A DNA stretch of 18,288 bases from Deltaproteobacteria bacterium (GTDB lineage: Bacteria; Myxococcota; Myxococcia; Myxococcales; 40CM-4-68-19), in NCBI GenBank assembly GCA_018266095.1, contig JAFEBC010000579.1:1-18288 (forward strand), read 5' to 3'. Under the pieces are notes generated by a model that was not told the DNA's origin, ran no database searches, and saw nothing but the letters and a program-made list of their open reading frames with translations. Made by a program: the position numbers and the translations under genes. This document shows positions 1 through 6,674 of the stretch, piece by piece. Each line of letters starts with the position of its first letter. Positions within the stretch are counted from its first letter, which is position 1.

Positions 1-1199
1 TCGGCCGCCTCGAAGAACCCGTCGCGCGCGGACTTCCCCTGCGCCAGGCCCACCCGCGGCGCCGCGCGAGGCGCGGTCGGCGTCACCACCAGATCCGCGT
101 CGCCGAACCAGGTCTCGAAGCGCTGCTTCAAGGTCTCATACAGCGCCCGCACCTCCCCCGCGCGCAGCTTGCGCCCCGCCTCGCCCAGCCAGCGCGTGAT
201 CGGCTGCGTCTTGACGAAGTTGAGCACGGGCACGTCCCCGATGAGCTTCTGCCAGAGCGGCAGGAACTCCTCGATCGACCCCGACGGCGGCGCCATCTCC
301 TCCACGTGGTGCCCGAGCTGCTCCAGCGTCCGCAGCGCCCGCCGCACCGCAGCCTCGACGTCCGCGTTCGTCTGCGCGATCGACGTGTGGATCACGAACC
401 GCACCCGCAAGGGCCCCGTGCGCTCCCGCGCCATCGTCGCGAACGTCCGCGGCGGCCGCGGCGCCCAGTGCGGCTTGCCCACGGTCAGCCCCGCCATGAC
501 GTCCAGCATCGCCGCCGCGTCGTCCACCGTGCGCGCGAGCGGCCCGCAGTTGTAGAGGATGCGCTTGTCGTTGAACCCGAACGGATTCCGCACCCGCCCG
601 CGCGACGGCTTGATGCCGTACAGCCCGCAGAACGACGCCGGCAGCCGGATGGACCCCGCGCCGTCATTCCCCTGCCCGATCGGCACCAGCCCCGCAGCCA
701 CCGCGGCGCCCGTGCCACCGGAGGACCCACCCGGCGAGTGCGCCGGATTCCACGGATTGCGCGACGGCGGATCCAGGTCCGTCTCCGTCACCGGCATCGC
801 GCCCAGCTCAGACGTCGCCGTCTTGCCCACCATCACGAACCCGCCACGCCGCAACTGCGCCACCGTCTGATCATCGACCGGCGACCAGACGTAGCGCATC
901 GCCCGCGACCCGAACCGCGTGAACGACCCGCGCACGAGGTTCAAGTCCTTGATGCAGATCGGCACCCCATGAAACGGCGGCAGCGTGCCGCCCGCCTTCC
1001 TCTCCGCATCCTTCTTGCGCGCCGCCCGCAGCGCCCGCGCCGCAAACACCTGCACGAACGCCGTCAGCTTCGGATTGTGCGCCCCGATGCGCGCCAGATA
1101 GCCCCGCGTCAGCTCTTCCGAGGAGAGCTCACCCGAGCGAATGCGGGCCGCCTGCTCGAGCGCGGTGAGGTCGAGAACGGACGAGAAGTTCGTGGGCAT
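1..1199 (-). CDS. Amidase signature family protein (GatA-like), 3' end outside window
   Basis: This is an amidase of the Ser-cisSer-Lys class, which hydrolyses amide bonds; members include GatA and many catabolic amidases. About 399 residues are visible, starting MPTNFSSVLDLTALEQ, and the C-terminus lies beyond position 1. The catalytic Lys is K84 in GVPICIKD. The glycine/serine-rich stretch SPGGSSGG at 155-162 supplies the cis-Ser S159, and the nucleophile S183 lies in GNDGAGSIRLPA. The K-to-S and S-to-S spacings (75 and 24) match the family. The ATG at 1199 is the first plausible start, and sequence upstream in this frame is not protein-like. No gatB or gatC is nearby, so a free-standing amidase is likelier than the tRNA amidotransferase subunit. 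The substrate cannot be told. The upstream side faces a gap holding a long inverted repeat. Confidence 0.93.
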   Translation of the reverse strand, partial: MPTNFSSVLDLTALEQAARIRSGELSSEELTRGYLARIGAHNPKLTAFVQVFAARALRAARKKDAERKAGGTLPPFHGVPICIKDLNLVRGSFTRFGSRAMRYVWSPVDDQTVAQLRRGGFVMVGKTATSELGAMPVTETDLDPPSRNPWNPAHSPGGSSGGTGAAVAAGLVPIGQGNDGAGSIRLPASFCGLYGIKPSRGRVRNPFGFNDKRILYNCGPLARTVDDAAAMLDVMAGLTVGKPHWAPRPPRTFATMARERTGPLRVRFVIHTSIAQTNADVEAAVRRALRTLEQLGHHVEEMAPPSGSIEEFLPLWQKLIGDVPVLNFVKTQPITRWLGEAGRKLRAGEVRALYETLKQRFETWFGDADLVVTPTAPRAAPRVGLAQGKSARDGFFEAA

Positions 1200-1424
1200 G
1201 GACGGGCAGGTAGTCGAGCAGCTTGTCCGAGGGCGCGCAAGCGAGAAGGGGCCGGCTGCGAATGGGCCAGCCAAGCGCCCCTGTAGACGAGCTGCCGGGC
1301 GAGTCGCACCTCCCTGCAGGACCCAATCCAGCGAGCGGGACATGGGGAGATTCCCCGTCCGCCCCGAAATCGGACCGGGCGAGCAGGGCACCCAACGTCG
1401 CACGTCGATGTGTCAGAGAGCGGG

Positions 1425-1564
1425 CCCGGGGCGTGGGGCGGGATTGCGCCGACTTGAGCGCGCGGCACATCAAGGCGTTGTCCGGAGCTCCCAGCACCTC
1501 GCGGATGCGAGGTGCCGGTCGTGCCGCTGGCCTCCAGGAGGCGCAACCCGCCCCACGCCCCGGG
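1425..1564. repeat. Long imperfect inverted repeat (~140 bp), possible MITE-like element
   Basis: The left arm (1425-1450) and right arm (1540-1564) are reverse complements over 25 positions, with one extra base on the left (A1443). The arms begin CCCGGGGCGTGGGGCGGG on the left. Inside is a second perfect inverted repeat, GCACCTCGC (1494-1502) and GCGAGGTGC (1507-1515), with a 4-base loop. An odd-centred palindrome, GCCTCCAGGAGGC, lies at 1530-1542. The region between the arms is only partly complementary. There is no T-run, so it is not a standard terminator. It could be a small non-autonomous element or a structured leader; no target-site duplication was seen. Confidence 0.65.
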
Positions 1565-1613
1565 ACCGCGGAGACCAAACCATGCGCAACCATTCCCCCT
1601 CGCTCGGCCTGAT

Positions 1614-1641
1614 TTGACTATACGAACGGTCGTGCTATTAT
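1614..1641 (+). promoter_or_regulatory. Sigma70-type promoter of tetR, apparently leaderless
   Basis: The -35 box TTGACT (1614-1619) and -10 box TATTAT (1636-1641) each differ from consensus at one base, and the spacer is 16 bases. The expected start, about 7 bases after the -10 box, falls on the A of the tetR ATG at 1648. That predicts a leaderless mRNA, and indeed no Shine-Dalgarno sequence is present. The operator occupies most of the spacer. Confidence 0.75.
1622..1633. promoter_or_regulatory. Putative TetR operator O1, between -35 and -10 of tetR
   Basis: ACGAACGGTCGT is a 12-base near-palindrome, one base from the perfect ACGAACGTTCGT found at 2602-2613. It sits in the spacer of the tetR promoter, where a bound dimer would block RNA polymerase. 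This is the usual arrangement for TetR autorepression. That this TetR binds it is inferred from position and recurrence. Confidence 0.7.
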
Positions 1642-1647
1642 CTCCCC

Positions 1648-2352
1648 ATGTCTCCTCGCACCACCAGCGTCGTGGATGGCCGCGTCGAGCGCGGCGACCG
1701 CACCCGCCGCCACATCCTCGACCTCGCCGTCGACCTCGCCTCCGTCAACGGCCTCGACGGCCTCTCGCTCGGCGACCTCGCCGACCGCCTCAAGATGTCC
1801 AAGAGCGGCCTCTTCGCCGCCTTCGGCTCCAAGGAGGAGCTCCAGCTCGCCACCGTCAACCGCGCCGCCGAGATCTTCGTCGACGAGGTCATCCGCATCG
1901 GCATCTCCGCGCCCCGCGGCCTCCCGCGCCTGTACGGCCTGTGCGAGGCTTGGCTCGTCTACGCGCAGGGCGACACCTTCCGCGGCGGCTGCTTCTTCGC
2001 CAACGTCGCGAGCGAGTTCGACGCCAAGCCCGGCCCCGTCCGCGACCTCATCTCGCAGCGCATGCGCGAGTGGCTCGACACCATCGCTACCGCCGTCCGC
2101 AAGGCGCAGAAGGAAGGGCACCTGAAGCCCACCGACGTCGACCAGCTCGTCTTCGAGCTCAACTCCTTCACCATGGCCGCCAACTGGTCCTGGCAGCTCC
2201 ACCGCGACCCGCGCGCGTTCGACCGCGCCCTCGTCGGCGTGCGCAGCCGGCTCGCCCTCGAGGTCACCAAGAAGGGCCTGCAGGCCGCCGGCCTGCTCGG
2301 CAGCTCGCCCACCGCGATCCTGCTGGCGAAGAAGCGCAGCCAGTTCCAGTAG
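1648..2352 (+). CDS. TetR/AcrR-family transcriptional regulator
   Basis: This is a 234-residue one-component repressor. The N-terminal TetR DNA-binding domain spans roughly residues 18-65 and includes TRRHILDLAVDLASVNGLDG and the recognition-helix region DLADRLKMSKSGLFAAFGSK. The ligand-binding C-terminal half contains FRGGCFFANVASEFDAKPGP, typical of one TetR subgroup. The length is normal for the family. The start is fixed by the promoter, whose predicted transcription start coincides with this ATG. A palindromic operator in that promoter predicts self-repression. Two matching sites occur in the start of the hydrolase gene 130 bases downstream, so that gene is the probable target. The inducing ligand is unknown; an ester or lipid related to the hydrolase substrate is a guess. 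Confidence 0.93.
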   Translation: MSPRTTSVVDGRVERGDRTRRHILDLAVDLASVNGLDGLSLGDLADRLKMSKSGLFAAFGSKEELQLATVNRAAEIFVDEVIRIGISAPRGLPRLYGLCEAWLVYAQGDTFRGGCFFANVASEFDAKPGPVRDLISQRMREWLDTIATAVRKAQKEGHLKPTDVDQLVFELNSFTMAANWSWQLHRDPRAFDRALVGVRSRLALEVTKKGLQAAGLLGSSPTAILLAKKRSQFQ

Positions 2353-2481
2353 CCGGACACACGAGGGCAGGGTGGGCATCGGCATGGTCGCGTAGCGGAC
2401 TCGGGCACCACCCAGGGCATCCCGGCCTGACGCGCGGGCGCGCCTGCACACACTTCAGCAGCAACTCCATCGGAGGCAATC

Positions 2482-3468
2482 ATGGGCGAGAGCACAGGCG
2501 GCACGGCAGAGGCGCAAACAATTAGCACGAACGTTCGATCGATTGGTGGGGCGAGGACCCGCCTGCCTCCTCGACCGTCTGCGCCCGCGCCAACAAAGCG
2601 CACGAACGTTCGTACACCTGACTCCCACGTCCCCGGCTGGGTGAAGGCCGGGTTCCGCCTCGCCAGCAGCCTCGCGCCGCCGCTCGCCGCCCTCGCCGCC
2701 GAGGAGCTCTTCATGCGGCCGCCGCGACCCAAGCAGCGGCCCGCGGCCATCCTCGAGAAGGGTCACCGGTTCACGATCCAGCTCGGCAACGACGAGCTCA
2801 AGGTCTGGTCCTGGGGCGACGGCCCCACGGTCCTCCTGCAGCACGGCTGGGGCGGCCGCTCCGACCACCTCGCGCCCTTCGTCGAGCCGCTGCTCGCGTC
2901 CGGCTTCTCGGTGGTCGCGCCCGACGCGCCCGCGCACGGCGATTCGCAGGGCACGCGCTCGTCGCTCGTGATGTTCACGCAGACCATCGAGGCCGTCGCC
3001 GAGAAGGTCCACGGCCTGCACGGCGTCATCGCGCACTCGATGGGCGCCGCCGCGACCGCCATGGCCCTCTCGCGCGGACTCGACCTGCGCCGCGTCGTCT
3101 TCATCGCCAGCCCGGCCAGCCTCACCGAGCGCATCCACCAGTTCTCGAACGAGGTCGGCCTCGCGCCCTGGGTCGGTCAGGCCCTGCGCGACCGCCTCGA
3201 GCGCCGCGTCGGGATCGACATGGACGCCTTCGAGATGGCCCGCGTCGCGCGCACGATGGCCACGTCGCTGCTCGTCTTCCACGACCCGGACGACCGCGAG
3301 ATCCCCTGGCGCGACGGCGCGACCATCGCGCAGGCCTGGCCGGGCGCGAAGCTCATCGACGTTCCGGGCGCAGGCCACCATCGCATCCTGCGAGATCCAC
3401 AGGTGATTTCGTCGGCCATCGACTTCATGTCGTCCGGGCTGCGCACGAACGGTGGCACCGATCTCTGA
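2482..3468 (+). CDS. Alpha/beta-hydrolase fold protein, probable TetR target
   Basis: This is a 328-residue serine hydrolase of the alpha/beta fold, probably an esterase or lipase-like enzyme. HGWGG (121-125) forms the oxyanion-hole strand. The nucleophile elbow is AHSMG with S186. The acid is probably in HDPDDREIP (D268, D270 or D271), and the base is H299 or H300 in PGAGHHRIL. The chosen ATG has a good GGAGG site at 2472-2476, 5 bases upstream. However, residues 1-53 are Pro/Thr/Arg-rich, lie outside the fold, and their DNA contains two operator palindromes. A GTG at 2641 (V54, VKAGFRLAS) is therefore an alternative start, although it lacks a visible Shine-Dalgarno sequence. The substrate is unknown. 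Confidence 0.9.
   Translation: MGESTGGTAEAQTISTNVRSIGGARTRLPPRPSAPAPTKRTNVRTPDSHVPGWVKAGFRLASSLAPPLAALAAEELFMRPPRPKQRPAAILEKGHRFTIQLGNDELKVWSWGDGPTVLLQHGWGGRSDHLAPFVEPLLASGFSVVAPDAPAHGDSQGTRSSLVMFTQTIEAVAEKVHGLHGVIAHSMGAAATAMALSRGLDLRRVVFIASPASLTERIHQFSNEVGLAPWVGQALRDRLERRVGIDMDAFEMARVARTMATSLLVFHDPDDREIPWRDGATIAQAWPGAKLIDVPGAGHHRILRDPQVISSAIDFMSSGLRTNGGTDL
2528..2537. promoter_or_regulatory. Putative TetR operator O2
   Basis: CGAACGTTCG is a perfect 10-base palindrome matching the core of the site in the tetR promoter and of O3. It lies inside the annotated hydrolase reading frame (TNVR codons), 46 bases after the ATG. It could act as a road-block, or show that transcription and translation start further downstream. 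Confidence 0.6.
2602..2613. promoter_or_regulatory. Putative TetR operator O3
   Basis: ACGAACGTTCGT is a perfect 12-base palindrome, the best of the three sites. Its centre is 75 bases from that of O2, and it also falls on TNVR codons of the hydrolase frame. A further partial match, ACGAACGGTGGC, occurs near the end of the same gene at 3444-3455. No good -35/-10 pair could be placed around O2 or O3. Confidence 0.65.
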
Positions 3469-3543
3469 CCGATTCTCGGAGCGCCAAGAATCTGTGACCA
3501 TGCAGTCATCGAATTGAACCCGCCTTCAACCCAGGGGACTCCG

Positions 3544-4101
3544 ATGACCCGCACGCTCCGTCTGCTCGCCGCGCTCGCCCTCTCGCTCACCGCTCTGACC
3601 GCTTGTGGCGGCACCGGCCCCGAGGAGGACGCCACCACGTCCGACAGCCAGGACGTCGCCGAGGTCGCCGACAAGCTCGTCGACACCGGCCTCTGGCGCG
3701 GCAAGCGCCCCGACGCCGCCGAGCTCGCGCACCTCAAGTCGATGGGCGTGAAGACCATCATCGACCTCGAGGACAACACCAGCGCAGTCGCCACCGAGCG
3801 CGCGCAGGCGCAGCGGCTGGGCCTCAAGTTCGTCAGCATCCCCATGTCGGGCTTCTGGGCCCCGTCGGACGCGACCGTGAACGCGGCCGAGGCGTGGCTC
3901 GCGGCGCCGCAGTACTACCCGATGTTCGTGCACTGCCAGCACGGCCAGGACCGCACCGGCCTCATCATCGGCCTGCACCGCGTGTGGCACGACGGCTGGA
4001 CGCCGGCCGCCGCGTACAAGGAGATGATCGCGAACGGGTTCCACAAGATCCTCGTGTTCCTGAACCACTACTACGAGGAGCGCACGGGGTTTGAGGACTA
4101 G
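3544..4101 (+). CDS. Lipoprotein phosphatase of the CX5R (tyrosine/dual-specificity) class
   Basis: This is a 185-residue protein with a lipoprotein signal peptide, MTRTLRLLAALALSLTALTAC, whose lipobox Cys is C21. It should be exported and membrane-anchored. The mature part has the phosphatase P-loop HCQHGQDRTG (C131 nucleophile, R137). An upstream segment, WRGKRPDAAELAHLKSMGVK followed by TIIDLE, resembles the Siw14/DSP-like phosphatase group. The substrate may be a phosphoprotein, inositol phosphate or other phosphoester. The start at 3544 is preferred over the ATG-like start at 3514 because it begins the signal peptide and follows a purine-rich GGGG stretch. A terminator follows about 50 bases after the stop. 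It is 75 bases from the hydrolase and may have its own promoter, though none is obvious. Confidence 0.88.
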   Translation: MTRTLRLLAALALSLTALTACGGTGPEEDATTSDSQDVAEVADKLVDTGLWRGKRPDAAELAHLKSMGVKTIIDLEDNTSAVATERAQAQRLGLKFVSIPMSGFWAPSDATVNAAEAWLAAPQYYPMFVHCQHGQDRTGLIIGLHRVWHDGWTPAAAYKEMIANGFHKILVFLNHYYEERTGFED

Positions 4102-4149
4102 CGGCGCCTCCGCGTGCTGCGCCGGCCGGGTGTGAAACTCGAGCGGGGG

Positions 4150-4190
4150 AGGGCGACCAGGCCTTGGGCTTTGGTCGCCCTTTGTCGTTT
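4150..4190 (+). terminator. Rho-independent terminator of the phosphatase gene
   Basis: AGGGCGACCA (4150-4159) pairs perfectly with TGGTCGCCCT (4172-4181) around a 12-base loop, and a T-rich tail TTTGTCGTTT follows. It lies 48 bases after the phosphatase stop codon. Confidence 0.85.
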
Positions 4191-4220
4191 CCAAGGGTTG
4201 ATTTTGACGATGGATTTTGA

Positions 4221-4345
4221 GGTGTCAGACGACTTCTGGAGGCAACGGAAGCCGCTGGAAATCGTCTGACACCTTCCGAAGAAATCGACTGAGACCTTCC
4301 CAAGACCTTCCCCAAGAAGACCTTCCCGGAAAACGTCTGAGACCT
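4221..4345. repeat. Cluster of GAAATCGTSTGAGACCT repeats, two of them forming a hairpin
   Basis: Copies lie at 4221-4236 (inverted), 4258-4274, 4281-4297 and 4329-4345. The first two form a 16-bp stem with one mismatch (4221-4236 with 4258-4273) around a 21-base loop. Between the copies are further CTTCC-rich fragments, GACCTTCC, at several points. The same motif recurs at 9781-9909. The paired, inverted, intergenic layout resembles REP-type elements, but no RAYT transposase is in the window and this identity is inference. Confidence 0.65.
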
Positions 4346-4579
4346 GTCGCGACCAGTCGCCGCCCCGCCCCGTCACACCGTTCGCCCTCGTCATCTTCCT
4401 GGCCCGCCGCGCGTCGATTCTGGCGCATCCCGCGCCGGCCCAAACCGCTTAACCACCCGGCAAATCGTGCCGATCAGAAGGGTGTCGGAGGAACGTTCTG
4501 CCGTGAGGGAGACGACCCCGCTGACCTGCTTCACCGCAGGCAGCGCGGGCCGTCTTGTTCCCGGCCTGGAGTTACACTC

Positions 4580-5074
4580 ATGTCCGTGACCATCCCGTCT
4601 GCCGAAACCCCCTGTCCCTGCACCTCTGGCCGCGCGTTCTCGGCGTGCTGCGGACCCTTCCTCACCAAGTCGTCGGAGGCGCCCGACCCGGTGTCGCTGA
4701 TGCGCTCCCGCTACGCTGCCTTTGCATGCAGCGAGCCAGAGTACCTGGTGCGCACGCTGCACTCGACGCACGAGGGCCTCGAGGCCGGCGAGAAGGTGCT
4801 CGAGCAGCGCATCGCCATCGCTTGCCGGAAGTACAAGTACCGCGGCCTGTGGATCCTCGATTCGGCCCCGCCGGACGCCGAGGGCACGGCCGAGGTGCTC
4901 TTCTTCGCCAAGGTGTACGAGAGCGGGAAGGACAAGAGCTTCGTCGAGCGCTCGAAGTTCAAGCACGACGGCACGGGCTGGCGCTACGTCGATGGCCTGC
5001 TCGCGGAGAAGAAGGACCTGACCGTCGACCCAAAGGCGCTCAAGCTCGACACGTTCGCCCAGATGGTGGCCTGA
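4580..5074 (+). CDS. YchJ-like protein with N-terminal SEC-C motif
   Basis: This 164-residue cytoplasmic protein matches the YchJ/UPF0225 family. The N-terminus has the SEC-C zinc-binding pattern CPCTSGRAF followed by CCG (residues about 11-24), then the family hallmark SLMRSRYAAF near residue 40. The remainder resembles the NTF2-like YchJ middle domain, with VLFFAKVYESG and FVERSKFKHDGTGWRYVDG. The family's biochemical role is not well established; SEC-C motifs bind zinc and often occur in proteins that touch the translation or secretion machinery. The ATG at 4580 is chosen because GGAG lies 8 bases upstream and the protein begins directly before the motif. A small gene follows 41 bases downstream on the same strand. 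Confidence 0.9.
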   Translation: MSVTIPSAETPCPCTSGRAFSACCGPFLTKSSEAPDPVSLMRSRYAAFACSEPEYLVRTLHSTHEGLEAGEKVLEQRIAIACRKYKYRGLWILDSAPPDAEGTAEVLFFAKVYESGKDKSFVERSKFKHDGTGWRYVDGLLAEKKDLTVDPKALKLDTFAQMVA

Positions 5075-5115
5075 GGCCCGTTGCGGAGGGCGGGCGCCCG
5101 CGCGAGAGTGCCCGC

Positions 5116-5412
5116 GTGATCCTCCTGCGCAAGGCCATCGACGAGCGCCACCTCATCGCCTTCACCTACAAGGACAAGGAGCGGGTCGCCGAGCCGCACA
5201 TCCTCGGCATGAAGCGCGGCGAGTACCAGGCGCTCGTGTTCCAGACCGCGGGCGCGTCGAGCAAGGGCGGCCTGCCCGCGTGGCGACGCTGCTTCGTGAA
5301 GGAGATGAAGGACCTGCGCCTCCTCGACGAGCGCTTCCCGGGCGCGCGGGACGACGTGAAGGACCAGCACGCCGAGTTCGATCAGGTCTTCGCGGCCGTG
5401 CACGAGGCGTGA
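5116..5412 (+). CDS. Small WYL-like domain protein
   Basis: This is a 98-residue protein read from a GTG start, VILLRKAIDERHLIAFTYKD. The pattern of a short helix, then IAFTYKDKERVAEPHILGM, then LVFQTAGASSKGG and WRRCFVKEMKDLRLLDERF, resembles a stand-alone WYL-type or SH3-like ligand-binding domain of the kind found in small uncharacterised proteins. No DNA-binding domain is attached, so it need not be a regulator. The GTG is the only start codon near the beginning of the conserved part. A Shine-Dalgarno site is not clear. It is probably co-transcribed with the YchJ-like gene upstream, and ends about 35 bases before the tmRNA promoter. Confidence 0.75.
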   Translation: MILLRKAIDERHLIAFTYKDKERVAEPHILGMKRGEYQALVFQTAGASSKGGLPAWRRCFVKEMKDLRLLDERFPGARDDVKDQHAEFDQVFAAVHEA

Positions 5413-5447
5413 CACGGCAGATCGCACCGGCCGCCCGCGCAACTCAC

Positions 5448-5475
5448 TTGATCCCTGGTCCCGCTGGGTTACATT
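5448..5475 (+). promoter_or_regulatory. Candidate promoter of ssrA
   Basis: TTGATC (5448-5453) and TACATT (5470-5475) are separated by 16 bases, which would start transcription near 5482, about 15 bases before the mature 5' end. The -10 match is moderate. Confidence 0.5.
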
Positions 5476-5496
5476 GCCCCCGACGGTCATCGCCAT

Positions 5497-5863
5497 GGGG
5501 GCGAACCGGTTTCGACGAGGGCACGGAACTGCGCAGCGCATGCCGGGGATGCTTGGAACCTCGTCAAAAAACTGAGCAACGCAACAAACGCCAACGACAA
5601 CGTTGAGCTCGCGCTCGCCGCCTAAATAGCGGCCTCAACGCGCGGGGACCTGGAGCCCAGCCCGTGGCGACAGCAATCCCCGTCAAAAAAGCGGGCTGGC
5701 TGAGAGTGGAGCCCTGACGGCTCTCGGCGAGATTCAGTCAGGGATGGTCCGGGGCGCAGGGTGCCCGTGTTCGGCGCCCCGGATGACGACAAAGCACGGG
5801 ACACGCATGTAGGGCTGAGCAGGAAAGAGCTTTCGGACGCGGGTTCGATTCCCGCCGCCTCCA
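5497..5863 (+). ncRNA. ssrA: Transfer-messenger RNA (tmRNA)
   Basis: The tmRNA rescues stalled ribosomes and adds a degradation tag. The 5' end GGGGGCG (5497-5503) pairs with CGCCTCC (5856-5862) to form the acceptor stem, with one G-T pair, and the discriminator is A5863. The hallmarks GGTTTCGACG after the stem and GGGTTCGATTCCC in the T-arm are both present. The tag frame ends at TAA 5623-5625 and reads ANDNVELALAA from 5590. Reading from GCA 5581 would prefix ATN, so the resume codon is not certain. The CCA end is not encoded: CTTTT follows the discriminator, so it must be added after processing. It is a one-piece tmRNA of about 367 bases. Confidence 0.97.
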
Positions 5864-5876
5864 CTTTTCAATTCCA

Positions 5877-6653
5877 ATGGCCAACGAGCGCGTTCGACCG
5901 ACAGGAGCGCAGGACGAGTCGGCGGACGCGACCACGTCGGGTCCGGCCGCCTACACCGAGGAGCAGGTCACCGAGATCCTCCGGCGCACGGCGCAGTTGG
6001 AGCGGGGCCGGGCCGTCACCAAGCCGGCGCTGACGCTCGCCGAAGTCGAGAACATCGCGCGCGAGGCGGGGCTCGATCCGTCGCTGGTGCGCATCGCCGC
6101 GCAATCGCTGGGGACGGACAAGGAGAAGCACGGCTTCGGCGCCCGCGTCTTTGGCGAGCCGATCACCCGCGTGTTCGAGCGGGTGGTGGACGGAGAGATC
6201 TCGCTGGCCGACCACGAGAAGCTCATCGCCGACCTGCGCGCCGCGGGCCGCGGAGGAGGGCGCGGCAACTTCCACCCACCGCAGATCGCGAGCGTCGGGC
6301 GCACGCTCACGTTTGCTTCTGGATTCGTCGAGATCGACATCTCGCCGCGCAACGGCAAGACGTTGATTCGCGTCAAGGTCACGATGACCCCGCTGGCGGG
6401 CGGCCTCTTCGGCGGCTTGATGTGCGGCAGCGCCGTGGTGACCACGCCCCCGCTCATCGCGTTCGCGGCGAATGGGCACTTCGGGATCGCCGGCGCGGTG
6501 GCCGGTGTCCTCGGGCTGTGGAGCGGCATTTACACGTTGGCGCGGACGATCTTCACGTACAACGCGAGGAAGGAATACAAGGGGGCGGAGCAGCTCGCGG
6601 ATCGATTGGCGGAGCGGCTGCGCGAGGAGTTTGCGGGGCGGGAGAAGCGGTAG
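5877..6653 (+). CDS. Hypothetical membrane protein with two C-terminal TM segments
   Basis: This 258-residue protein is not a family I can name. The N-terminal region, AAYTEEQVTEILRRTAQLE and LTLAEVENIAREAGLDPSLV (25-75), looks helical and matches a widespread style of uncharacterised bacterial proteins. A beta-rich middle follows (about 135-170). Two hydrophobic segments lie at about 173-198 and 201-226, then a charged amphipathic tail. It probably sits in the inner membrane with both ends in the cytoplasm. The ATG is only 13 bases after the mature tmRNA end, and no Shine-Dalgarno sequence is visible. It therefore may be transcribed through ssrA, or start differently. Confidence 0.8.
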   Translation: MANERVRPTGAQDESADATTSGPAAYTEEQVTEILRRTAQLERGRAVTKPALTLAEVENIAREAGLDPSLVRIAAQSLGTDKEKHGFGARVFGEPITRVFERVVDGEISLADHEKLIADLRAAGRGGGRGNFHPPQIASVGRTLTFASGFVEIDISPRNGKTLIRVKVTMTPLAGGLFGGLMCGSAVVTTPPLIAFAANGHFGIAGAVAGVLGLWSGIYTLARTIFTYNARKEYKGAEQLADRLAERLREEFAGREKR

Positions 6654-6674
6654 TCACTGGTCGGGGGAACCCCA

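Larger units (their letters stand above)
1200..1647. other. Intergenic region between divergent amidase and tetR genes
   Basis: No convincing gene lies here. Open frames exist on both strands, but their translations are Arg/Ala/Pro-rich with no domain features, as expected in high-GC DNA. The gap holds a ~140-bp imperfect inverted repeat in its middle and the tetR promoter and operator at its right end. No promoter for the amidase could be picked out with confidence. Confidence 0.7.
4102..4579. other. Intergenic region with terminator and short repeats
   Basis: This 478-base gap contains the phosphatase terminator, then a hairpin and four copies of the GAAATCG-type repeat. From about 4350 to 4560 I see nothing recognisable. 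A Shine-Dalgarno site GGAG at 4568-4571 belongs to the next gene. Open frames crossing the gap have no protein-like character. Confidence 0.7.

Noticed and set aside
306..1286. 326-residue plus-strand ORF opposite the amidase
   Set aside because: Its translation is Arg/Pro/His-rich with no domain, as expected of an antisense frame of a high-GC gene. The amidase on the other strand has all its catalytic residues.
3471..3492. Hairpin GATTCT/AGAATC after the hydrolase
   Set aside because: The stem is only 6 bp plus a short inner GG/CC and there is no T-run, so it is too weak to call a terminator.
3514..3543. Earlier ATG for the lipoprotein phosphatase
   Set aside because: It would add 10 polar residues before a clean signal peptide, which fits a start at 3544 better.
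4221..4345. Repeat cluster as a CRISPR array
   Set aside because: Copies are degenerate, unevenly spaced, partly inverted, and no cas genes are present.
5090..5101. GCGGGCGCCCGC palindrome between the YchJ-like and WYL-like genes
   Set aside because: There is no loop and no T-run, and such G/C palindromes are common by chance at this base composition.
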